A stretch of DNA of 38,763 nucleotides from Negativicutes bacterium (GTDB lineage Bacteria; Bacillota_C; Negativicutes; Sporomusales_B; JARLHX01). Of this stretch, positions 8,753 through 18,610 are shown one piece after another (position 1 is the first letter of the stretch; each line of letters opens with the position of its first letter). Where the stretch lies: positions 1 through 38,763 of the forward strand of contig JARLHX010000256.1 of the NCBI GenBank assembly GCA_031292035.1, written 5' to 3'. The notes beneath the pieces were generated by a model, which saw only the letters and a list, made by a program, of their open reading frames with translations, ran no database searches and had not been told where the DNA came from. The translations under genes were made by a program, and so were the position numbers.

Positions 8753-9634
8753 CTAGCAGGTTGATACAGATAACAGTAGTTTCTCAAGTTCTTCCTTATC
8801 CGCTTGGCTTAATGCCTTTAGCGGCGGTATGGGTTCGCCGACGGCAAAGCCTTGGATTTCCAGAGCTGCTTTTATGCAGGGGGCCAGTCCGTACTTTTGG
8901 AAGGACCTGTTGATATCCCACAGCTTTTTCTGGTATTCCAGTCCGGCATCCCATTTTTTATCGCGGGCCAGTTCATACAGTTTTACGCTTTGCTGGGGAA
9001 TGATACAGGCCGGTCCCGCCATCCACCCTACTCCGCCAAGCATCATGACAAACAGCGGAATATGGGCTGAAGCACTGAATATTTTAATCTTCCCGCCCAT
9101 TCGGTTGGCTATGGTCAACAATTTGCCGGTGTTTCCCGAAGCATCTTTTATGTATTCGATATTAGGAATATCAGCCAGCTTATCAATCACGTCAATACTT
9201 AATTCTGTTGCCTGAAAACTGGGATTGGTATACAAAACAATGGGTCGGCTGGTCGCCTGGGCAATCCCGGCAAAATAATCATACACCTGCGCATCTTTTA
9301 ACGGAAAATAGGTTTCCAGCACCGCCAGGATGCCATCAACACCAACAGCTTCAAACTCACTTGCCTGCCGTGTGGCTTCAGCGATGGACGCATGACTGAC
9401 CCTGGCAACCACTGGAACCCGACCCTTTGCCGCATCAACGACAATTTCCACAATTCGTTTGCGCTGCGGCCATGTCAAGTAGGCAAACTCACCGGTGCTG
9501 CCTAAGGGGGTGAGCCCATGAACACCTTTTTGAATTAAATGCTCCACTAAATCCCTTAATACTGGCTCTCGTACTGATCCATCGGCATTCATCGGTGAAA
9601 CCAGATAGGGAAAAACACCGCGAAATTCGCTCAT
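8753..9634 (-). CDS. DapA/N-acetylneuraminate-lyase family protein (DHDPS superfamily)
   Basis: This is a Schiff-base class I lyase or synthase with a (beta/alpha)8 barrel, 293 aa. Key residues are visible: LGSTGEF (the GxTGE loop, ~43-49), YTNPSF with the catalytic Tyr (~134) and YIKDASGN with the Schiff-base Lys (~162). The superfamily covers dihydrodipicolinate synthase, sialic acid lyase and keto-deoxy sugar acid aldolases or dehydratases. Given catabolic neighbours, a role in lysine synthesis is unlikely. The ATG at 9634 is preferred over a GTG three codons earlier because GGGAG is 8 bases upstream. It belongs to the same operon as the HpcH/HpaI aldolase. Confidence 0.88.
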   Translation of the reverse strand: MSEFRGVFPYLVSPMNADGSVREPVLRDLVEHLIQKGVHGLTPLGSTGEFAYLTWPQRKRIVEIVVDAAKGRVPVVARVSHASIAEATRQASEFEAVGVDGILAVLETYFPLKDAQVYDYFAGIAQATSRPIVLYTNPSFQATELSIDVIDKLADIPNIEYIKDASGNTGKLLTIANRMGGKIKIFSASAHIPLFVMMLGGVGWMAGPACIIPQQSVKLYELARDKKWDAGLEYQKKLWDINRSFQKYGLAPCIKAALEIQGFAVGEPIPPLKALSQADKEELEKLLLSVSTC

Positions 9635-9724
9635 GCCAAGCACTCCCTTCGCCTTTCGCTCAACACCCAGTCTAGTGCTGCAGCCGAAACTTTTATCGCC
9701 CCAACCACAATGTGTTTAGCCGTC

Positions 9725-10399
9725 TTACTTGATGGCGCAGAAGGCCGCCTGCATCCCTGACACCCACATGACTTCAACAGAGGCAAAACCAGTGGCACGC
9801 AGCAGCTTTAGATGAGCTGCCAAGGTGATGGGGAAAAACTCCACCCCAAACCGCGAAATATATTTCTCAACAGCCACCTCACTCTTGCCCAGTCTGTACT
9901 GCGCCTTGCGCCACCAATCCAGTCCGGTCTGCCTGCCCTGCTCGGTCTCCGGCATAATCGTCTCGAAGGTAATATAGATTCCACCCTTTTTCATCATGCG
10001 GAAACAATTGGCGGTGGCCTTCCGCCTGGTCTTGGCATCGAAATAATGATGGGCCAAAATAGCGGTGATAACGTCGAAACTCTCCGGCGCACATATAAGC
10101 CCTTCTGTTCCCGCCACCCGATAGGAGCAGTCCATTACCCCTGCCAGCTTTTCTTTCGCTATGTCCACCATTTCGGCAGAAGGGTCGGCCAACATATACG
10201 ACGTTTCCGGAAAAAGCTGGGCGGCCTTTTGCACCAGTGTCCCTGTTCCCCCGCCTGTGTCAAGCCAGGTGGCGGGGAAGGGATTGACGACCTCGATCAG
10301 GCTGAGGGTGACATCGTGAAAGCAGTCGTAAAACGGCATGGTTTTGCGGATGTTGTCGTCGTATTCCCGGGCTGGTTGCGAGGTTTTGTTGTCACGCAA
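9725..10399 (-). CDS. Class I SAM-dependent methyltransferase
   Basis: The 224-aa protein has a Rossmann methyltransferase core: motif I LDTGGGTGTL (~46-55), an acidic residue after beta-2 (LADPSAEMVDIA), FDVITAILAHHYF (motif IV region) and MMKKGGIYITFETI (post-motif). The N terminus (YDDNIRKTMPFYDCFHDVTLSLI) resembles ubiquinone/quinone-type and small-molecule methyltransferases. The start is a TTG at 10399 with AAGGAG about 10 bases upstream; no ATG fits. It sits inside the catabolic-looking cluster between the carrier and the DapA-like gene. A methylated substrate or an unrelated passenger are both possible; target unknown. Confidence 0.85.
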   Translation of the reverse strand: MRDNKTSQPAREYDDNIRKTMPFYDCFHDVTLSLIEVVNPFPATWLDTGGGTGTLVQKAAQLFPETSYMLADPSAEMVDIAKEKLAGVMDCSYRVAGTEGLICAPESFDVITAILAHHYFDAKTRRKATANCFRMMKKGGIYITFETIMPETEQGRQTGLDWWRKAQYRLGKSEVAVEKYISRFGVEFFPITLAAHLKLLRATGFASVEVMWVSGMQAAFCAIK

Positions 10400-10434
10400 G
10401 AAATGATCACTCCTTCACACTGCATCGGACTTGG

Positions 10435-11460
10435 TTAGACGGCTACCATATATAGAGGGATGACTAGCATCGAGATGATGGTGGTGAGGGTGGTCAAAAT
10501 GGCGGCATATTCGGCGTCGGCGCCATATACCTTGGCCAGGATGGTGGTGTTGGTCATGGCCGGCAGAGCCGCCTGGATGACAAATACCTTCTTCATGAGA
10601 ATCGGTATCGGGATAAAGTGGGCCACCAAAATCACCGCCAGCGGCGAAATGACAAACCGCCCCACCAGCGGCCCGACAATGTCCTTGGTCAGCCTGACAT
10701 TTTTGAGTTTGACCCTTGCCAGGATGATGCCGACAAAGAGCAGGGCCAGCGGCGTAGTCATCGCCCCCAGATATTTTGCGGTATTCAGCACGAAGTCCGG
10801 CAGATGGACGCCCAAAAGGATCAGGGCGGTGGCGAAGATAAAGCCCAGGAGGGGCGGCGAAAATATATTCTTGGCGGTGTCCAAACTGAAGATTTTCTGC
10901 GGCGTCGACTGGCCGTCAGTACTGATGAAGTAGTTGCCCAGCGTCCAGAAGAGAAAGGCGTTGGCTAAAATGTAGATCACGACATAGGGGATGCTGACGT
11001 CGCCGAACAGGGCCAGATTGACCGGTATGCCGACAAAAGCGGCACTGGAGGCAAAAAATACCGACCGGAAGGTGCCTTTGCGGTTGTCGGCGACCTTGAG
11101 GATCTTTGAAGCGGCATAGCCGGCTGCCAGGCTGATGGCCATAGAGGCAAAGGGCACCGCCAGCCCATACACCATCCCCAGCAATTTCCCCTGGTCGAAG
11201 GTGGTCATCAGGCTCCAGAGAAAATACGCCGGTAGGGCCACATTATTCACCAGCTTTGGCAATAGCCGCGAGTTATCCTGGTTGAACACCCCGCGGGTGG
11301 TGAGAAAACAACCCAGCATTACCATGATCATAATTGAAATGACGCCTTCCAGGGCGTGGAGAAAAGCCAACCCAACCACCACATCTTTCCCGTTTTTCCT
11401 GTCGCCAACGCATCGGCCTGCAGACATATGTCTTATTATTTCGGCATAAAAGGTGCTCAT
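10435..11460 (-). CDS. AEC (auxin efflux carrier) family transporter
   Basis: This is an inner-membrane carrier of about ten helices, family of malonate/malate and other carboxylate permeases (MleP/MdcF-like). Seen: ISIMIMVMLGCFLTTRGVF (first helix with the family's G-x-x-L), NNVALPAYFLWSLM, FASSAAFVGIPVNLALFG and the C-terminal AALPAMTNTTILAKVYGAD with the conserved proline-rich bend. A broken helix pattern in both halves fits the family. The first ~26 residues before VVVGLAFLHALEG are unusually polar and the binding site at 11460 is weak. Initiation at a GTG near 11382 is possible. It probably imports the substrate of the surrounding operon. Confidence 0.85.
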   Translation of the reverse strand: MSTFYAEIIRHMSAGRCVGDRKNGKDVVVGLAFLHALEGVISIMIMVMLGCFLTTRGVFNQDNSRLLPKLVNNVALPAYFLWSLMTTFDQGKLLGMVYGLAVPFASMAISLAAGYAASKILKVADNRKGTFRSVFFASSAAFVGIPVNLALFGDVSIPYVVIYILANAFLFWTLGNYFISTDGQSTPQKIFSLDTAKNIFSPPLLGFIFATALILLGVHLPDFVLNTAKYLGAMTTPLALLFVGIILARVKLKNVRLTKDIVGPLVGRFVISPLAVILVAHFIPIPILMKKVFVIQAALPAMTNTTILAKVYGADAEYAAILTTLTTIISMLVIPLYMVAV

Positions 11461-11492
11461 CCTGTCTCATCCAGAAAGATTCCGCTAGAAAC

Positions 11493-11520
11493 AGTGAAAG
11501 CGCCGCAGAGGGCGGCGCTT
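11493..11520. terminator. GC-rich hairpin between aldolase and carrier genes
   Basis: Inverted repeat AGCGCCG/CGGCGCT. The T-run is better on the plus strand (TTTTCTTT) than on the minus strand, so for the minus-strand operon it may only attenuate transcription after the aldolase gene. Confidence 0.5.
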
Positions 11521-11552
11521 TTCTTTCGATGATTTATCCTGCTTGTTTTCCT

Positions 11553-12404
11553 TTAAATAGCCTTCGAGATGCAGTCAAAAGCCAGCATGTATTTGCGGAC
11601 CGACTCCTTGACGCCTTTTTTCACAACCATCATCAGATGGATATAGTTGGCGTTAGGGTTCTTCGCCAGTTCGGCCTTCAGCCGCTCGGCCGCTGCCAGC
11701 GACATGTCGGTGGCCACGTTGATCTTGGAGATGCCGGACAGGATGGAACTTTTGACGTCGTCTTTGCTCATGCGCGAGCCGCCGTGCATGACAAGGGGTA
11801 CGTTGACCAGCGAATTGAGCTCGCTGAGACGGGCAAAATTCAGTTGGGAGCAGCCAACCCGGTGGGCCACATGATTGCAGCCGACACCGATGGCCAGCGC
11901 GTCGATTTTGGTTTTGGTGACAAAGTCGGCGACAATGTCAGGGGTGGTTACGTCGCGTTCATTGGCGGCGTTAATATCGTCATAAAAACCGACATAGCCC
12001 AGTTCACCCTCGACTGATATACCGAGAGAATGGGCTATGCGCGTGATGTCTTTCGTCCGTTTTAAATTTTCATCCAAAGGCATGGCCGAACCATCGAACA
12101 TGACCGAAGTAAACCCCCAGCGAATTGCTTTCATTACCCCTTCGTAGGTATGCCCATGATCGAGGTGGAGTGCCACCGGCACCGAAGTTTTTTGAGCAGC
12201 CCTCACCATTGCCGCGCTGAGTGTGTCGACATCGACAAATTTGAACAGGCGTTCGGGAATTCCCAGGACCAAAGGAGTTTTTAGTTCTTCGGCGACCTCA
12301 ACCACCGCTCCCAATGTTTCGAAATTAAAAACATTGAAGCCGCCCACTGCGTATTTTCTTTTGCGTGCATCTTGAAGTAGTTCTCTCATTGTTACCAAGG
12401 CCAA
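11553..12404 (-). CDS. Class II fructose/tagatose-bisphosphate-type aldolase
   Basis: This is a Zn-dependent aldolase of 283 aa with an intact active site: LHLDHGHTYEG (catalytic Asp and Zn His, ~80-87), GELGYVGF (Glu of the metal site region), IGVGCNHVAH (Zn His region, ~180), MHGGSRMS (third Zn His and phosphate loop) and INVATDMSLAA (phosphate-binding NxxT). It resembles ketose-bisphosphate aldolases in general; a glycolytic or an operon-specific role cannot be separated. The start is TTG at 12404, chosen because GGAGGAG is 6 bases upstream; the first ATG is 15 bases further in. It heads the operon that continues to the AEC carrier. Confidence 0.85.
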   Translation of the reverse strand: MALVTMRELLQDARKRKYAVGGFNVFNFETLGAVVEVAEELKTPLVLGIPERLFKFVDVDTLSAAMVRAAQKTSVPVALHLDHGHTYEGVMKAIRWGFTSVMFDGSAMPLDENLKRTKDITRIAHSLGISVEGELGYVGFYDDINAANERDVTTPDIVADFVTKTKIDALAIGVGCNHVAHRVGCSQLNFARLSELNSLVNVPLVMHGGSRMSKDDVKSSILSGISKINVATDMSLAAAERLKAELAKNPNANYIHLMMVVKKGVKESVRKYMLAFDCISKAI

Positions 12405-12506
12405 GTTGAACTCCTCCTTTAGAAATTGCTATAGTAATTTTTGTAATATATCTTATTCGCTCTCAGGAGAAAAAAACCTGCGCAATTCGTACAAAAATTT
12501 TGAAAT

Positions 12507-12526
12507 CTGTGAATAATCCTGTGAAT
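12507..12526. repeat. Direct repeat CTGTGAAT upstream of the aldolase operon
   Basis: Two perfect 8-bp copies (12507-12514 and 12519-12526; minus strand ATTCACAG) lie with a 12-bp period about 100 bp upstream of the aldolase start. They are a candidate activator or repressor site. The half-site resembles the TTCACAC repeat before the efflux operon at 35.6 kb. Confidence 0.4.
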
Positions 12527-12603
12527 TGCCAGCCGAGGCGCGCTACCTAGATTTTTCCCATAATAGCGGCGAATATGTATGCATTTCATCTGACTGTGAT
12601 CGC

Positions 12604-12631
12604 AAAAAATCCCGGACGACATGTCCGGGAT
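12604..12631 (-). terminator. Terminator of infC-rpmI-rplT
   Basis: Perfect 9-bp stem ATCCCGGAC/GTCCGGGAT with a 5-nt loop, followed on the minus strand by TTTTTT. It lies just after the rplT stop. Confidence 0.92.
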
Positions 12632-12640
12632 TTGGCGTTA

Positions 12641-12997
12641 TTAATTGGCTGCCGCTTTGGCGGTTTCTACCAGTTTACCGAAAGCCGGGCCGTCATTGAC
12701 TGCCAGGTCGGCAAGCATTTTGCGGTTGACTTCTACTCCGGCTTTTTTCAGGCCGCTGATTAGCTGGCTGTAGGAAATGCCGTTGATTCTGGCTGCCGCG
12801 TTGATCCGGGTGATCCACAGTCCGCGAAACTCGCGTTTTTTGGCTCTGCGGTCGCGACGGGCGTAGAAAAGAGCTTTCATCACCGTTTCGTTGGCTTTAC
12901 GGAAAAGGGTGCTCTTGGCGCCACGGTAGCCGCTGGCCATTTTCAGGATTTTCTTATGTCTTTTATGTGCAGTCACGCCTGTTTTTACTCTTGGCAT
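12641..12997 (-). CDS. rplT: 50S ribosomal protein L20
   Basis: Large-subunit assembly protein that binds 23S rRNA, 118 aa (standard size). Diagnostic stretches: [60 protein letters not shown] and [24 protein letters not shown]. In Firmicutes L20 represses this operon by binding the infC leader; a matching leader is present here at 13.8-13.9 kb. It is the last gene of the operon, 30 bp after rpmI and followed by a strong terminator. Confidence 0.98.
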   Translation of the reverse strand: MPRVKTGVTAHKRHKKILKMASGYRGAKSTLFRKANETVMKALFYARRDRRAKKREFRGLWITRINAAARINGISYSQLISGLKKAGVEVNRKMLADLAVNDGPAFGKLVETAKAAAN

Positions 12998-13027
12998 GTC
13001 GTTTACCTCCGATCAAAAAATAAATTA

Positions 13028-13228
13028 TTATTTGGCATTCGGGAGCATCAGGGATACGCGCTTGTGGTCGGCCTTGCTGATCAGCGCGGCTTTACGCAGG
13101 TTACGCTTACGGGCCGGGGATTTCTTCTCGAGAATATGACTTTTATGGGATTTAGAACGTTTGAATTGACCGCTGCCGGTAATTTTAAACCGTTTTGCTG
13201 CAGCTCGGCGTGTTTTTATTTTCGGCAT
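13028..13228 (-). CDS. rpmI: 50S ribosomal protein L35
   Basis: Small basic large-subunit protein of 66 aa. Sequence [18 protein letters not shown], then the [19 protein letters not shown] core, is the L35 signature. It sits 11 bp after infC and 30 bp before rplT, the canonical order. A GGAGGG binding site precedes the ATG. Confidence 0.98.
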   Translation of the reverse strand: MPKIKTRRAAAKRFKITGSGQFKRSKSHKSHILEKKSPARKRNLRKAALISKADHKRVSLMLPNAK

Positions 13229-13239
13229 GAGTTTCCCTC

Positions 13240-13764
13240 CTAGTGTTGTTGTTGCTGCTTGGCTGCCAGAATCATGATCATATTCTTACCTTCAAGCTTG
13301 GGCTCGCGTTCGACATTTGCCAGCTCTTTGAGCTCGGCAGCCATCCGGATCAGTACCTGACGGCCAAGTTCCGGATGGGTCAGTTCACGGCCACGGAACA
13401 TGACGGTGGCTTTCACCTTATCGCCATCTTGAAGAAAACGCTGGGCATTCTTCAGTTTGACTAAAAAATCATGATCTTCGATATTAGGCCTGACTTTAAC
13501 TTCTTTGATGGTAACAATCTTTTGTTTTTTCCTGGTTTCTTTCTCGCGCTTTTGCTGCTCATATCTGAACTTGCCATAATCCATGATCCGGCAGACCGGC
13601 GGTTTGGCAAGCGGCGCGACTTCAACAAGGTCAAGCTGCTGCTCGGCGGCAAGGCGCAGGGCCTCGCGGAGCGGCATGATACCCAACTGTTCGTTGGTTG
13701 CGCTGTTCAACCTCACATCTTTGGCGCGGATTTCCTCGTTAATCCTCAAATTATCTTTGCTAAT
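13240..13764 (-). CDS. infC: Translation initiation factor IF-3 (AUU start)
   Basis: IF-3 binds the 30S subunit and proofreads start codons. The 174-aa protein has the N-domain ([24 protein letters not shown]), a Lys-rich linker ([22 protein letters not shown]) and the C-domain ([30 protein letters not shown]). I place the start at ATT 13762-13764, reading (M)[10 protein letters not shown], because GGAGGT lies 8 bases upstream and homologues share this N terminus. The TTG at 13749, which would delete five residues, has no binding site at the right distance. An AUU start is known from other infC genes and underlies autoregulation by IF-3. Its own promoter and attenuating leader lie upstream. 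Confidence 0.95.
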   Translation of the reverse strand: MSKDNLRINEEIRAKDVRLNSATNEQLGIMPLREALRLAAEQQLDLVEVAPLAKPPVCRIMDYGKFRYEQQKREKETRKKQKIVTIKEVKVRPNIEDHDFLVKLKNAQRFLQDGDKVKATVMFRGRELTHPELGRQVLIRMAAELKELANVEREPKLEGKNMIMILAAKQQQQH

Positions 13765-13793
13765 TGCAGAACACCTCCCATATTATACTGAAC

Positions 13794-13923
13794 AAAATAA
13801 AAAGCGGCTGGCAGACGCCACCCGCATAATAACAGAAAAGTTACTATTCCGTAACCCTAGCAACTGCCTAGGCGTCGCAAGGTGAGAAGCGGATGGCTTC
13901 TGCTTTTTCAAGTATTCGGTTAC
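13794..13923 (-). promoter_or_regulatory. infC leader (L20-leader type) ending in an attenuator
   Basis: Between the infC promoter and infC lies a structured leader with the stretch CCGCTTCTCACCTTGCG, typical of Firmicute L20 leaders. It ends in a terminator of stem GCGGGTGGCG/GCCAGCCGC (13804-13825) and a U-rich tract (13794-13803). Known L20 leaders are bound by L20, which promotes termination. Function here is inferred from position and motif. Confidence 0.8.
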
Positions 13924-13929
13924 TTAGTT

Positions 13930-13958
13930 ATATTAGCATTTCATACCACCAAAGTCAA
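13930..13958 (-). promoter_or_regulatory. Sigma-A promoter of infC-rpmI-rplT
   Basis: -35 TTGACT (13953-13958), 17-bp spacer, -10 TAATAT (13930-13935); start expected near 13923. Confidence 0.8.
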
Positions 13959-13967
13959 GCACTCATC

Positions 13968-14035
13968 TGAACCCGTCTAAAAAGTCCATCGCGTCGTCGT
14001 CACTCCTTGCATCTTGAGCTTCCCAGACGGGTTCA
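13968..14035. repeat. Long inverted repeat between thrS and infC
   Basis: Perfect 11-bp arms TGAACCCGTCT and AGACGGGTTCA (13968-13978 and 14025-14035) enclose a 46-nt loop with the stretch GCTCAAGATGCAAGGAGTGA on the minus strand. No T-run follows, so it is not a classical terminator. It could be a dispersed intergenic palindromic element or a processing structure. Confidence 0.5.
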
Positions 14036-14053
14036 ATCTATTACTTGAATCGA

Positions 14054-15964
<1,911 letters not shown>

Positions 15965-15996
15965 TTGGAAAGCCCTCCTTTTACCTTGTGAAAATA

Positions 15997-16245
15997 GAAA
16001 ATCCCGTCCCATGCAAGGGACGGGATTGATTGCCCGCGGTTCCACCCAGATTGGCCTTACGGCCCGGCTCATTTCACGATAACGGGAAAATCCCGGCGCA
16101 GCTTACTCCATTTTCAGCCACGCAGTTTGGAGGGGGTAACAGCGCCGGGTCTCAGTAAAAGCGCTCTCAGCCAGGACGCCTTCTCTCTGAACCGACTTCC
16201 GCCGCAGTCGTATCCTCCGCATAACTATTGACGATATTGATTTGA
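15997..16245 (-). promoter_or_regulatory. T-box riboswitch of thrS
   Basis: The minus-strand leader carries the T-box sequence TGGGTGGAACCGCGGG (16033-16048). A perfect 8-bp terminator stem CCCGTCCC/GGGACGGG (16003-16024) follows, with a U-rich tail. Stem III with CGTTATC is also visible. The gene downstream makes the tRNA-Thr specificity clear. An ACC triplet at 16135-16137 is a possible specifier, but the stem I fold is atypical and I do not assign it firmly. Confidence 0.9.
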
Positions 16246-16250
16246 CATTT

Positions 16251-16279
16251 ATTATATCCCTTTTAGCTGGTGCTGTCAA
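16251..16279 (-). promoter_or_regulatory. Consensus sigma-A promoter of thrS
   Basis: TTGACA (16274-16279), 17-bp spacer, TATAAT (16251-16256): a perfect consensus promoter, directly after the ytxC stop. Confidence 0.93.
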
Positions 16280-16283
16280 TTCT

Positions 16284-17189
16284 CTATGGGGTGAACTGCC
16301 CCAATATATCCTCCTGGCAAAGTTCGCAGCCGCTGCATTTGATCACCCGACCTTCGAATACACCCTGAATGGTGGTCATAAGATCGTCGGATTTGCTGCC
16401 GCTCGGGCAGTGGAGCATCACATTGCGCGGAGCGATGGTAATCAGGGCGCTGATCAGGAGGTCTTCAAAGTTGATCTCCTCGGTATTTCTGAGCATAAAC
16501 GATTCGAGATACTGGTTGCTGATTATTTTTCCGCGGCAGTCGCGGATTTTAAAACCCTCACCGCCGCCGACAATGACATGGACTTCCTCTACCTGGGCCT
16601 CCTGCACATCGACAAAATAGCGCAGCACCCGGATAAATTCCTTGTATTCCAGGTCCATCATATATTCGTCGACAGCCTTGTCAACGATCTCAGCCAGCTT
16701 GTCGCGATAATCTTTGAGGCGAAAGGCAAGAAACCCGTCAAGCACCAGCTCGTGATGATTGTCAAAGTACTCCTTGAGCTTGCCGAGCACACTGTTATAA
16801 CGGCTGAAAGCATTGAAATCGCTAAAAAGACCGGTGTTGCCCTCCAGCAGTTTGACGGCATGCTCGTAAATCATACTCCGTTCTTCTTCACCAAAAAAAC
16901 GGCAGTTGTGATTGACGATTTTGCGCAGCAGCACCTTTTCCTCCCGGGTAACAATCGCGTCAGCCAATACCTGGACCACATAACTTTTGAGGATATTTTT
17001 CACCCGCTCATAGTTGCGGAACGACAGCTCACCCTCGGTAACGTTCCAGCCAATAAAAGTATAATTACCGCGGCAGGTCTGGTCGATGACCACATGAAAC
17101 CCTTCCTTCGCCAGCGCCGGGCAATCTTCTTCCAATTTATTTTTTATTTCATCGGACGTGCCGGACAGCCCAAGAGAAAGTATTTTCAC
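16284..17189 (-). CDS. ytxC: YtxC-like sporulation protein
   Basis: This 301-aa cytoplasmic-looking protein matches the YtxC family by its overall pattern (VTEGELSFRNYERVKNILK, RLKDYRDKLAEIVDKAVDEYM, DEY-rich middle, C-terminal CPSGSKSDD and CSGCELC) and by its position upstream of thrS, as in Bacillus. The family is annotated as sporulation-related; its molecular function is unknown. The C-terminal CxxC (CSGCELC) is worth noting. The start is GTG 17189, with AAAGGGG 8 bases upstream; another GTG three codons earlier overlaps that site. It points to an endospore former. Confidence 0.82.
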   Translation of the reverse strand: MKILSLGLSGTSDEIKNKLEEDCPALAKEGFHVVIDQTCRGNYTFIGWNVTEGELSFRNYERVKNILKSYVVQVLADAIVTREEKVLLRKIVNHNCRFFGEEERSMIYEHAVKLLEGNTGLFSDFNAFSRYNSVLGKLKEYFDNHHELVLDGFLAFRLKDYRDKLAEIVDKAVDEYMMDLEYKEFIRVLRYFVDVQEAQVEEVHVIVGGGEGFKIRDCRGKIISNQYLESFMLRNTEEINFEDLLISALITIAPRNVMLHCPSGSKSDDLMTTIQGVFEGRVIKCSGCELCQEDILGQFTP

Positions 17190-17211
17190 TACCGTCACCC
17201 CTTTCTCTGAT

Positions 17212-17217
17212 ATTATA
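17212..17217 (-). promoter_or_regulatory. Putative -10 of ytxC
   Basis: Perfect TATAAT about 22 bp before the ytxC start; a TTGTAT lies 19 bp upstream as a weak -35. Confidence 0.4.
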
Positions 17218-17369
17218 TGTTTTCCGTTTCTATCGCATACAAAGTAGCCAGGCAGATAAATACGGAAAAAAACAGCATCATTTCGCTTCCCCGCTTTTTA
17301 CATTGTTTGGCAGGAATATCCATATAAGTGACGAATTGGGATAACATCCCCATTCTCCTGGAGGTTATT

Positions 17370-18494
17370 ATGGTTGTTCGTTTTCCCACCTGGATCGAAT
17401 CACTAGGCGAGCTGGAGCCAGACTACCGGGCCCATTATCTTGCTGCCGACGCCCTTCAAGTCAGCGTCGTCATCGCTGTATGGCAAATCCCCAACATCCT
17501 TTTAGCCTTTGTCGACTACCAATTCTTTGCCGACAGTCCGCAGTACGGTGGACTCGTAATCGCGCGAATTCTCCTTTTGCTGCTGTCACTATGGGCCATC
17601 TATGCACTGCGCCGCACCCCCGGTCCCCGCGAATTCGACCGATTTCTTTTAAGCTGGTTTCCGGTCGCCTTAACTATTATTCTGTACCTCGACGCCGTCT
17701 GGGCGGCCCGAGTTCCCGGCATCGCCGCCATCAACGTCCTGGTGGTGTTTACCAGCTATCTGGTCATTCCCAGCCGGATGGTCACTCGTGTGGCTCCAGG
17801 CCTTTTCTTAACCACCGGCAACCTCCTTCTCTACCACTGGTTGGGGAAAACGGTCGACCTTCAGTCGCTTTATATGGTTCTAGTTGCCCATCTTATGGCC
17901 AACCTGCTGGGCGTCATTTTTTCCGCCCGCTTATTTACTTACCGCCGCAAAGAATTTCTGGCTATGACCAAAGAAGCCAAGGTCAAAGCCGAACTCAGCC
18001 GGCTGGCCTGCACCGACGAGCTCACCGGGGTCCTCAACCGGCGTCGGCTGCTGGAACTGGCACAGGGTGAATTTCTTCTCTTCAAACATAGCGGTCGGCC
18101 GCTGTCGGTGCTGATGATCGATCTGGATTATTTCAAAAAATTCAACGATACCCACGGCCACTATGCCGGCGATAAGATACTGACTGAATTCTCGGGCGCC
18201 GTCGCGGAAAAGATCCGCCATAACGATATCTGGGGTCGGGTGGGAGGCGAAGAATTCGTCCTGGTGCTGCCCGAAACCACCCCGCATCACGCCCTCACCA
18301 TCAGCGAGCGCTTTCGGATCGACGCAGGCCAGCTCAGCGTCCGGATCGGTGAACAGCTCTTGGGCTTTACCGTCAGCATCGGACTGACCCAGGCCACTGC
18401 CGCCGACCACTCCTTTCTCGATGTCCTCAAACGGGCTGACAAAGCCCTCTATCGCGCAAAAAAGAACGGTCGCAACCGCACCGAAGTCGCCTGA
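17370..18494 (+). CDS. Membrane-anchored diguanylate cyclase (GGDEF)
   Basis: It makes cyclic di-GMP from two GTP. The 374-aa protein has about six hydrophobic helices in residues ~25-205 (for example ARILLLLLSLWAIYAL and INVLVVFTSYLVI), a short linker and a C-terminal GGDEF domain. The active loop is GRVGGEEF, and the inhibitory I-site RHND lies exactly five residues upstream, so both catalysis and product inhibition look intact. DELTGVLNRRRLLE is the domain's start. The ATG at 17370 has GGAGG five bases upstream; an ATG 14 codons earlier has none. It is the only convincing plus-strand gene in the first 25 kb. Confidence 0.93.
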   Translation: MVVRFPTWIESLGELEPDYRAHYLAADALQVSVVIAVWQIPNILLAFVDYQFFADSPQYGGLVIARILLLLLSLWAIYALRRTPGPREFDRFLLSWFPVALTIILYLDAVWAARVPGIAAINVLVVFTSYLVIPSRMVTRVAPGLFLTTGNLLLYHWLGKTVDLQSLYMVLVAHLMANLLGVIFSARLFTYRRKEFLAMTKEAKVKAELSRLACTDELTGVLNRRRLLELAQGEFLLFKHSGRPLSVLMIDLDYFKKFNDTHGHYAGDKILTEFSGAVAEKIRHNDIWGRVGGEEFVLVLPETTPHHALTISERFRIDAGQLSVRIGEQLLGFTVSIGLTQATAADHSFLDVLKRADKALYRAKKNGRNRTEVA

Positions 18495-18510
18495 TCCGCC
18501 AAACAGATAA

Positions 18511-18553
18511 AAACCTCGTTGAATCGGCAAAGTGCCTTTTCAACGAGGTTTTT
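18511..18553. terminator. Bidirectional terminator after the GGDEF gene
   Basis: Perfect 13-bp stem AAACCTCGTTGAA/TTCAACGAGGTTT (18511-18523 and 18539-18551) with T-runs on both strands. It serves the plus-strand cyclase and the converging minus-strand PH-like genes. Confidence 0.92.
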
Positions 18554-18610
18554 GATTTCCGCGACTATTCAACTTCTGCCGCATAGCGTCCCAGGCCAAA
18601 ACAAAACAAG

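Noticed and set aside
11493..11520. Hairpin as an operon-splitting terminator between aldolase and carrier genes
   Set aside because: The T-run is poor in the transcribed (minus) direction; kept as a hairpin with uncertain role.
17931..18530. Minus-strand open frame opposite the GGDEF domain
   Set aside because: Antisense to an intact catalytic domain, no binding site, and it runs into the bidirectional terminator.
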